Shown here one piece after another: positions 1-5,269 of a DNA stretch of 8,664 nucleotides. Under the pieces are notes generated by a model. The model saw nothing but the letters and a program-made list of their open reading frames with translations. It did not search any database and had not been told where the DNA came from. Source of the DNA: DASSHC01 sp035693105 (GTDB lineage: Bacteria > Chloroflexota > Chloroflexia > Thermomicrobiales > Thermomicrobiaceae); contig DASSHC010000028.1 of assembly GCA_035693105.1 (NCBI GenBank), positions 1 to 8,664 on the forward strand, in the 5' to 3' direction. Numbering within the stretch: position 1 is the first letter of the stretch; each line of letters starts with the position of its first letter. The translations under genes were made by a program, and so were the position numbers.

Positions 1-354
1 AAGAAGGAGCTTGTAGCCGTCGCCGAGGGGCAGCGCGCTCGCTTCCGACGCGGCCATATGGTCCGGATCGATGACCGAGATCTGTTGGTAGCGCATGGTA
101 TCCAGCGCGCCTGCCGCAAACGGACTCGGCTCCGCGGCGCACTCCGCGGTCGTTCTCAAGTCGATGACGGTGCGGATGCCGTACTCCCGCAGCGCGGCGC
201 GGCCCTGGCTCGTGAGTTCGGCCAAACGCTCGCTGCGAACCAAGGCGCCCCAGCGCGTCTGGAAACCGGTCGGATTGCGGTAGCCGCCAAGGTCCGGGGC
301 GTTGGTGAGCCCCTCCCATGTCAAGCGGCGTCTCGAATCCTCGTCCGTGTTCAC
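1..354 (-). CDS. Tyrosine/serine protein phosphatase, N-terminal part (runs off left edge)
   Basis: The first 118 codons of a minus-strand gene stay open to position 1. Translation shows the N-terminal signature of the bacterial tyrosine/serine phosphatase family (Y_phosphatase3 type): N18-APDLGGYR at residues 18-26, then WGALVRSERL (35-44), LTSQGRAAL (47-55) and the strand GIRTVIDLRT (59-68). In the family these are the conserved N-x-RDLGGY, LFRS and GI-x-TVIDLR blocks. The catalytic HCxxGKDRTG loop would lie beyond the left edge and is not visible, so activity cannot be judged. The start is GTG at 354, chosen because AGGAGG sits four nucleotides upstream. The only nearby ATG overlaps the GTG and is followed at once by TGA. 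The gene lies 40 nt downstream of the zinc-ribbon gene and may share its transcript. The physiological substrate is unknown. Family assignment is fairly secure; the role is not. Confidence 0.8.
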   Translation of the reverse strand, partial: MNTDEDSRRRLTWEGLTNAPDLGGYRNPTGFQTRWGALVRSERLAELTSQGRAALREYGIRTVIDLRTTAECAAEPSPFAAGALDTMRYQQISVIDPDHMAASEASALPLGDGYKLLL

Positions 355-358
355 ATTG

Positions 359-364
359 CCTCCT
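359..364 (-). promoter_or_regulatory. Ribosome binding site of the phosphatase gene
   Basis: A perfect AGGAGG on the minus strand lies four nucleotides before the GTG at 354. It decides the start: the overlapping ATG at 356 would give ATG-TGA and no protein. Confidence 0.7.
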
Positions 365-394
365 AGAGGCTTTCACGCGCGTGCCCGGCAACGG

Positions 395-652
395 CTACCG
401 ATGCGGATCCTGCACATCCTTGCCGTGCCGGCCGCGGCCGGGCGCGTGGGCGTGGCCGAAGGCGCCGTGCTTGTGCCAGACCGGCTGGTTGTCTCTCGGG
501 TCGGCCTTGAAGAGGAACTTGGGGGGCGAGTAGACGCGCGCCGCGTTTTTGCCGCAGAAGGGGCAGGGGTGCGGCTCGCCCGCCTGCTCCACCGGCCGCT
601 CGACGTCGAAGCGCTCGTCGCACTCCCGGCACTCGTACTCGTAGCGTCGCAT
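395..652 (-). CDS. FmdB-type zinc-ribbon protein
   Basis: A complete 85-residue protein. The first 45 residues match the FmdB/CxxC_CxxC_SSSS putative regulatory domain: MRRYEYECRECDERFDV, with Cys8-x2-Cys11 and Cys30-x2-Cys33 (CPFC) forming a four-cysteine zinc site, followed by the usual hydrophobic step (ARVYSPPKFLFK, 38-49). Family members are small and mostly uncharacterised. The name comes from a gene in a methylotroph formamidase cluster, and a regulatory role is only presumed. The C-terminal half (about 50-85) is polar and rich in His (six), Gly and Arg, without a recognisable fold. It could add metal or nucleic-acid binding, but that is inference. ATG at 652 is preceded by a GAGG about ten nucleotides away. 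The gene sits 87 nt after the S51 peptidase stop and 40 nt before the phosphatase start, all on one strand. Confidence 0.85.
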   Translation of the reverse strand: MRRYEYECRECDERFDVERPVEQAGEPHPCPFCGKNAARVYSPPKFLFKADPRDNQPVWHKHGAFGHAHAPGRGRHGKDVQDPHR

Positions 653-739
653 GAATTCGCCCTCATCCTCAGCCGGAGACCCTCACCCCCGGCTCGTTCG
701 ACGGGTTCGCTGTCGCCTGATTCTAGCGGCTGGTATGGA

Positions 740-1474
740 CTAGGGGTTAAACAGCTTCCAGTGCCCCTCGGAGACGACATCGGCGCCGCCGTCGACTACT
801 TTGATGGCGGTCTCGTCGTCGATCGCGTAGGTTGGCACGGGGAGCCTCGCGGCCCACTGCTCCGCGTTGGCCAGGGAAGCGTCCGGGTGATCCTGGTGAT
901 CCAGGTGCGGAATCAAGGCAAAGTCAACCAGTCCCACTCCCTGAGCGGTGACCAAGATCCGGTTGATGTCTCCCTGGGGTGTGGCGAACACGATGTCTTG
1001 CGACGTGAGCGCCTCAGCACTGCCCCTGGGCGAATCCAGGTAGGTCTCGCCGAAGCTGGCGGTCGCCGCCATGCTCCCGGCGCTCACCCCCACGTAGACC
1101 GTCTCGCGCCGCAGCGACGGCAACAGGTCAGCCAGTCCCGACTGTCGCATCCAATGGATCAGATACAGGACATCACCGCCCCAAACCAGCAGCGCGTCGG
1201 TCTCCTGGACCGTGGGGATCCAGGCGTCGTCAGCGATGCTGGGCAGCGCGGTCAGCTCCAGCACTCCCAACGACTTCCAACCTAATCCGCATAAGGGGCC
1301 GCCGGCTGCTCCGCAGATTGCCCGCCACGCCATGCCGGCACCGCCGGGGAAGGGGTAGATCGCGGTGGGAATGATGAGGGCGCTCGACTCGGCAATCGGT
1401 TTGCCCAGCAGATCGACCAGCGCGTCGCGGATGCTCGTGTTCGTGATACCCATGGAGGTGAGGAGAAGCTTCAT
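740..1474 (-). CDS. Peptidase S51 family (dipeptidase E-like) serine hydrolase
   Basis: A 244-residue cytoplasmic protein of the class I glutamine amidotransferase-like fold, close to the usual S51 length of about 230. Landmarks: MKLLLTSMGI at the N-terminal strand, the GGD loop in LVWGGDVLYLIH (96-107, equivalent to the GGNT loop), and the nucleophile elbow VGVSAGS (128-134) with Ser131 as predicted nucleophile. IPHLDH (188-193) supplies His190, a candidate for the catalytic histidine, and YAIDDETAIKV (216-226) is the conserved C-terminal strand. Characterised relatives hydrolyse Asp-X dipeptides or cyanophycin fragments; the substrate here is not predictable. The reading frame continues upstream to a TTG at 1558, but the family N-terminus begins at MKLLL, so ATG 1474 is preferred. 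The gene is divergent from the M20 peptidase. Its codon use is visibly less GC-rich at third positions than the plus-strand genes (codons such as TTA, GGA and GCA occur). Confidence 0.85.
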   Translation of the reverse strand: MKLLLTSMGITNTSIRDALVDLLGKPIAESSALIIPTAIYPFPGGAGMAWRAICGAAGGPLCGLGWKSLGVLELTALPSIADDAWIPTVQETDALLVWGGDVLYLIHWMRQSGLADLLPSLRRETVYVGVSAGSMAATASFGETYLDSPRGSAEALTSQDIVFATPQGDINRILVTAQGVGLVDFALIPHLDHQDHPDASLANAEQWAARLPVPTYAIDDETAIKVVDGGADVVSEGHWKLFNP

Positions 1475-1475
1475 T

Positions 1476-1553
1476 TCATACTGCCTTCCCTTGGCGATAG
1501 CCTCGCGCTGCTCGATGAGCCGGTCTTTCTGCGCGAAACTGACCCACCACCAC
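1476..1553 (-). CDS. Possible 25-residue leader ORF before the S51 gene
   Basis: A short GTG-started ORF has AAGGAG (1559-1564, minus strand) five nucleotides upstream, a better-placed ribosome site than the S51 gene's own. It encodes 25 residues rich in Arg, Ala and Gly and ends with TGA one nucleotide before the S51 ATG, the arrangement expected for translational coupling. No known leader peptide is recognised and the sequence has no hydrophobic segment. It may equally be an accident of composition, or the AAGGAG may mark a TTG start of an extended S51 protein, although that TTG directly abuts the site with no spacer. Confidence 0.25.
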   Translation of the reverse strand: MVVGQFRAERPAHRAARGYRQGKAV

Positions 1554-1630
1554 GACAACTCCTTCGCGCCGTGCGCCTAATGCTAGCAGGTGGGGCGGGC
1601 GCGTCGTGTATCATCTGCGGGTCACAGCGA

Positions 1631-1636
1631 AGGAGG
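1631..1636 (+). promoter_or_regulatory. Ribosome binding site of the M20 peptidase gene
   Basis: AGGAGG lies four nucleotides before GTG 1641 and seven before GTG 1644. It excludes the in-frame upstream GTG at 1590, which has no comparable site and would add residues outside the M20 fold. Confidence 0.7.
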
Positions 1637-1640
1637 AGCC

Positions 1641-2819
1641 GTGGTGGAGCTGGCGCGCGACCAACTGGTGAACACCCTGGCGGAGCTGGTCCGCATCCCG
1701 TCGATCAACCCCGATCTGGTACCTGGCGCCTCCGGCGAACGCGCCGTCGCCGAGTACATCGCCAACCGGCTGGGGCAGACGCCCGGGATCTCGGTGGAGA
1801 TGCACGAGGCCGCGCCAGGGCGGCCCAATGTCGTCGCCGCGGCCGGCAATGGCCGCGGGCGCCCGCTCCTTCTGAACGGGCACACCGATACGGTCGGCGT
1901 CGAGGGCATGGCCGAGCCGTTCTCAGGGCGCCTGGTGGGCGACCGGCTCTACGGCCGGGGCGCGGCCGACATGAAAGATGCCCTGGCGGCGATGATCGTG
2001 CTGCTGGAGACGGTCGCCCGGCAGGGTGACTTCCCCGGGCGCCTGGTCTGCACCTTCGTGGCCGACGAGGAGTACGCCAGCGTCGGCACGCAGGCCATCT
2101 GCGCCCGCATCGACCGCTGGCGGCCGGATGCCGCGCTGGTGCTGGAGTCGACCGGTCTCAACGTGGTGGTGGCGCACAAGGGCTTCGTCTGGGCCAGCAT
2201 CGAGACGCACGGCTTCGCCGCCCACGGCAGCCGCTGGCAGACGGGCGTCGACGCCATCGCGCGCATGGGCCAGGTGCTGACCGGGCTGGAGGCGCTGGGC
2301 GCCGAGCTGGTGCGGCGGCCGGCGCGCCCTTACGTCGGGCCGCCCTCGGTCCACGCCTCGCTGATCCGCGGCGGCCAGGAGCTCTCGTCGTACCCCGCCT
2401 CCTGTGTGCTCGACATCGAGCGGCGCACCATCCCCGGCGAGAGCGCCGAGCAGGTGCGCGCCGAGCTGCAGGGGCTGCTCGACGGTATCGCGGCACGCGA
2501 CCCCGACTTCGCCGCCACGCTGACGATGGGCCTGGTGCGCCAGCCGTTCGAGGTGGGCGAGACGGCGGGCATCGTGCGCGCGGTCCAGGCGGCGACGCAG
2601 GCGGTCGTGGGGCGCCCGGCCGAGCCGCAGGGCGCGGCGGGCTGGATGGACTCGGCGCTGCTCGCGGCGGCCGGCGTGGAGACCGCCATCTTCGGTCCCG
2701 ACGGCGAGGGCGCCCACGGGCACGAGGAATGGGCCGATCTCGAGGTGTTGACCCAATTCGCCCAGGCGCTGGCCCGCGTCGCCCACGATTACTGCGCGGG
2801 CGGGGTGGGCGCCAGCTAG
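1641..2819 (+). CDS. M20 family metallopeptidase (ArgE/DapE/carboxypeptidase G2-like)
   Basis: A 392-residue zinc-dependent amidohydrolase of normal family length, probably cytoplasmic as no signal peptide is seen. The two-metal site is complete: His81 and Asp83 in NGHTDTV, bridging Asp110 in GRGAADMK, catalytic Glu143 and ligand Glu144 in ADEEY, Glu169 in LVLESTG, and His359 in GEGAHGHEEW. The lid/dimerisation domain spans about 180-295, with GFAAHGSRWQTGVDAI (191-206) as its conserved entry. Family members remove acyl groups from amino acids or cut short peptides, folates or succinyl-diaminopimelate. Nothing here fixes the substrate, so calling it ArgE or DapE would be over-reading. The start is GTG 1641 (GTG 1644 is possible), set by AGGAGG at 1631. 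The MFS exporter begins 1 nt after the stop, so the pair probably forms an operon. A possible -10 (TATCAT, 1609-1614) lacks a clear -35. Confidence 0.9.
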   Translation: MVELARDQLVNTLAELVRIPSINPDLVPGASGERAVAEYIANRLGQTPGISVEMHEAAPGRPNVVAAAGNGRGRPLLLNGHTDTVGVEGMAEPFSGRLVGDRLYGRGAADMKDALAAMIVLLETVARQGDFPGRLVCTFVADEEYASVGTQAICARIDRWRPDAALVLESTGLNVVVAHKGFVWASIETHGFAAHGSRWQTGVDAIARMGQVLTGLEALGAELVRRPARPYVGPPSVHASLIRGGQELSSYPASCVLDIERRTIPGESAEQVRAELQGLLDGIAARDPDFAATLTMGLVRQPFEVGETAGIVRAVQAATQAVVGRPAEPQGAAGWMDSALLAAAGVETAIFGPDGEGAHGHEEWADLEVLTQFAQALARVAHDYCAGGVGAS

Positions 2820-2820
2820 C

Positions 2821-4080
2821 GTGGAGGAGCCCGCGCCCGCCCTGCTGAAGCACAATCGCGACTTCCGCAAGCTCTGGGCGGGGCAGACCGTCTCGATCTT
2901 CGGCTCGCTGATCACGCGCACGGCGCTCCCCTTCGCCGCCATCCTGACGCTGCACGCCTCGCCGCTCGAGCTGGGTCTGCTGAGCGCCGCCGACGTGGCG
3001 CCGGGCATCGTGGCCGGGCTGATCGCCGGCGCCTGGATCGACCGCCTGCGCCGCCGTCCGCTGATGATCGCGGCCGACCTCGGGCGCGCCGTGCTGCTCG
3101 CCTCGATCCCGCTGGCCTACCTGCTCGGCACGCTGCACATCGCCCAGCTCTATCTGGTCGCCCTGCTGGCCGGGACGCTGACGACCGTCTTCGAGGTCGC
3201 CTACCTCTCCTACCTCCCCTCCGTCGTCGGCCGCGCGCATCTGCTGGAGGGGAACAGCCGGCTGGCGGCCAGCGCCTCGGTGGCGGAGACCGCCTCGTTC
3301 GGGCTCGGCGGCTGGCTGGTGCAGTTCTTCACCGCGCCCCTGGCGATCGCGATCGACGCCGCCAGCTTCCTCTGGTCGGCGGCCGCGCTGGCGCTGATCC
3401 GCACGCCGGAGCCGCCGCCGCTGGCGCTCGGGGAACGGCAGGGGATGCGGCGCGAGATCGGCGAGGGGCTGCGCCTGGTATGGCACGACCGCCCGCTGCG
3501 CGTGCTGGCCGGCTCGGTGGCGCTGATGCACGTGGCCTTTGGCATCGGCGGCGCGCTCTACATGCTCTACGTCACCCGCGATCTCGGCTTCGAGCCGGGC
3601 GTGCTCGGGATGATCTTCGCCGTCGGCGGGGTCACCTCGTTGGGCGCCGCCGTGCTGACGCCGCGCCTGACCGCCCGGCTGGGCGAGACGCGCGCGCTGG
3701 CGGTTGGGTTGGCGCTGTCGGCCGCCGGGACGGTGCTGGTGATCCTGACGCCGGGCGCGACGATCCTGGGCATCGCCTTCCTGGTCGGCCAGCAGCTCAT
3801 CGGCGACGCCGGCGCGACGCTCTTCATGGTCAACAACCAGAGCCTGGTGCAAAGCGCCGCGCCGGACCGGCTGCTGGGACGGGTCAACGCCACCGTCCGC
3901 TTCGGCACGGTGGCCGCGCTGTTGCTCGGCTCGCTGCTGGGCGGGGTGCTCGGCCAGTTCGCCGGCGTGCGCGCCGCCTACGTGCTCTCGCCGCTGGCGA
4001 CGATGACCGCGGCGGTCTGGCTGGCCCGTCTCCCGGCCACGCTGCACGCCCGCCCCGAGCCACTGGCGGCGCGGGAGTAG
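2821..4080 (+). CDS. MFS transporter, DHA3/EntS-like exporter
   Basis: A 419-residue integral membrane protein of about 12 hydrophobic segments, the normal size for MFS. The short polar N-terminus (HNRDFRKLWAGQTVSIFGS, 11-29) is typical of MFS_3/DHA3 exporters. Motif A of the loop between helices 2 and 3 is present as GAWIDRLRRRP (70-80), with Asp74 and the basic run. A polar stretch at 193-226 (TPEPPP...EIGEGLRLVWHDRPLR) is the central cytoplasmic loop joining the two six-helix halves. The second half carries a weaker motif at TPRLTARLGETRAL (280-293). Relatives export siderophores, macrolides or other small molecules by proton antiport; the cargo here is unknown. GTG 2821 has no strong ribosome site, but it follows the M20 stop by 1 nt, so translation is probably coupled. 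This suggests that peptidase and exporter handle related compounds. Confidence 0.9.
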   Translation: MEEPAPALLKHNRDFRKLWAGQTVSIFGSLITRTALPFAAILTLHASPLELGLLSAADVAPGIVAGLIAGAWIDRLRRRPLMIAADLGRAVLLASIPLAYLLGTLHIAQLYLVALLAGTLTTVFEVAYLSYLPSVVGRAHLLEGNSRLAASASVAETASFGLGGWLVQFFTAPLAIAIDAASFLWSAAALALIRTPEPPPLALGERQGMRREIGEGLRLVWHDRPLRVLAGSVALMHVAFGIGGALYMLYVTRDLGFEPGVLGMIFAVGGVTSLGAAVLTPRLTARLGETRALAVGLALSAAGTVLVILTPGATILGIAFLVGQQLIGDAGATLFMVNNQSLVQSAAPDRLLGRVNATVRFGTVAALLLGSLLGGVLGQFAGVRAAYVLSPLATMTAAVWLARLPATLHARPEPLAARE

Positions 4081-4132
4081 TATCGTCCGTACGGGTTGTC
4101 CGTTTACCCAAGGGGACGTGGTCAGGCGTGAC

Positions 4133-4138
4133 GAGGAG
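4133..4138 (+). promoter_or_regulatory. Ribosome binding site of the deacetylase gene
   Basis: GAGGAG lies seven nucleotides before GTG 4146 and favours it over GTG 4128, whose nearest purine-rich site (AAGGGGA, 4110-4116) is eleven nucleotides away. Confidence 0.5.
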
Positions 4139-4145
4139 CGCGAGC

Positions 4146-5105
4146 GTGAGCAGGCCGCTGGCAATACTCATCGTGCTGGTTCTGGGCGCGGCCGCGCTCG
4201 GCGGCTGCCGGGGTCCGCAAGCGCCGGAGGTTGGCCGAGCCGGCGCCCCGGCGTCTCCCCAAGCTCGCGCCACGGCCGCGTCCTCGCCCACGCCGACATC
4301 GGCGGCCGGCGCTACGGTGGCAACGGCCATCACGCCCACGCTGGCGCCGACAATACAACCCAGCCCGGCACTGGCTTTCACTCCCACCGCTACCCCAATC
4401 CCCTCACCGCCCGCGACGCCTTCAGCCGGGCAGACGGAGCCGGTCCCGATCGTGATGTACCACTACGTGCGCCCCGATCCCGGTCCTGGCGACCCAGCCG
4501 GGGAAGATCTCTCGGTGACGCCCGAAGACTTCGCCGCCGAGATGGACTACCTGGCCGCGCAGCACTACACCACCATGACCCTCGGCGAGCTGGAGGTGGT
4601 GCGCGAGCGCCGCGCGCCCCTGCCGGCCAGGCCAGTGGTGCTGACCTTCGACGACGGCTACCGCGACTTCTACACCGACGCCTGGCCGGTGCTGCGCCGG
4701 CACCACTTCAAGGCCACCATCTTCGTCATCACCGGCGTCGTCGGCAGCGAGCGCTACCTGAGCTGGGACATGATCCGCGAGCTGGACGGCTCGGGCCTGA
4801 TCGAGGTCGGCTCGCACACCGTCGATCACCCCGAGCTGCCCGCGCTCTCGGATGCCCAGGCGCGCGCCGAGATCGTCGACAGCAAGAAGACGCTGGAGGA
4901 GCACCTGGGCCACCCCGTGGTCGCCTTCTCCTACCCCGCCGGGCACTACACCCAGCGCGAGGTCGACGACGTGCGCCAGGCCGGCTACGGCTGCGCGGTC
5001 ACCACGCGCGGCGCCTTCGCGCGCGCCGGCGATCCAGCGCTGGAGCTGCCGCGCTTCCGCATCCACGGCACGCGCGGGCTGCCGCAGCTCCAGGCGAACC
5101 TGTGA
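4146..5105 (+). CDS. Polysaccharide deacetylase lipoprotein (NodB domain, CE4)
   Basis: A 319-residue exported protein. Residues 1-20 form a lipoprotein signal peptide (MSRPLAILIVLVLG then AAALGG) ending at lipobox Cys21. Residues 22-98 are a low-complexity Pro/Thr/Ala/Ser tether that would hold the enzyme away from the membrane. The NodB domain starts at VPIVMYHYV (100-108). Its metal and catalytic motifs are present: LTFDDGY (166-172) with Asp169 and Asp170, SHTVDH (223-228) with His224 and His228, and SYPAGH (262-267) for the third motif. These enzymes remove N-acetyl groups from peptidoglycan, chitin-like or poly-N-acetylglucosamine chains using a divalent metal. The short YHYV-type architecture resembles PgaB/YadE-like members. 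It lies 65 nt after the exporter stop and may be read from the same transcript. GTG 4128 is an alternative start that adds six residues. The exact glycan is unknown. Confidence 0.88.
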   Translation: MSRPLAILIVLVLGAAALGGCRGPQAPEVGRAGAPASPQARATAASSPTPTSAAGATVATAITPTLAPTIQPSPALAFTPTATPIPSPPATPSAGQTEPVPIVMYHYVRPDPGPGDPAGEDLSVTPEDFAAEMDYLAAQHYTTMTLGELEVVRERRAPLPARPVVLTFDDGYRDFYTDAWPVLRRHHFKATIFVITGVVGSERYLSWDMIRELDGSGLIEVGSHTVDHPELPALSDAQARAEIVDSKKTLEEHLGHPVVAFSYPAGHYTQREVDDVRQAGYGCAVTTRGAFARAGDPALELPRFRIHGTRGLPQLQANL

Positions 5106-5141
5106 ACGAACGCGGCTCAGGGGCATTGTTGGCGTAGGACT

Positions 5142-5150
5142 TGCTATAGA
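5142..5150 (+). promoter_or_regulatory. Possible extended -10 promoter before the histidine kinase
   Basis: TGCTATAGA matches an extended -10 element (TGn then TATAGA) inside the 164-nt gap before the kinase, a locally more AT-rich stretch. There is no good -35 at 17 nt spacing; extended -10 promoters can do without one. It would give a leader of roughly 110 nt. No terminator with a T-run is visible after the deacetylase, so read-through is also possible. Confidence 0.3.
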
Positions 5151-5269
5151 AAGCGAGAACAGGCAGCGCCGGTCAGCGTCGAGAACATCTGGGGTTTGGT
5201 CACCAAAATGATGCTCCGGCTGGACAAGGCAATTCGCACGATGCGTGCCCAATCTAGATAAGGCAAGCC

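Noticed and set aside
1532..1569. Inverted repeat GCGCGAA...TTCGCGC in the divergent intergenic region.
   Set aside because: Seven base pairs across a loop of about 24 nt are common in GC-rich DNA, and there is no promoter context to support an operator.
1923..3008. A 361-codon minus-strand frame opposite the M20 gene.
   Set aside because: It is an antisense shadow of an M20 gene with a complete metal site, and its His/Arg/Ala-rich product is not protein-like.
3480..4145. Extension of the deacetylase frame far upstream into the MFS gene.
   Set aside because: The upstream part is out of frame with MFS and of low-complexity composition. The signal peptide and ribosome site place the true start at 4146 (or 4128).
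2158..4164. A 668-codon open frame on the minus strand opposite the M20 end and the MFS gene.
   Set aside because: Its translation is a monotonous Arg/Ala/Gly/Pro/Gln mix without domains. The plus strand there carries two clear families, and long antisense frames are expected at this GC content.
5185..5260. A short open stretch before the kinase reading VENIWGLVTKMMLRLDKAIR and ending in TAA.
   Set aside because: It looks somewhat protein-like, but it has no ribosome site or good start and no recognised relative; a 17-codon ATG-started version is too short to support.
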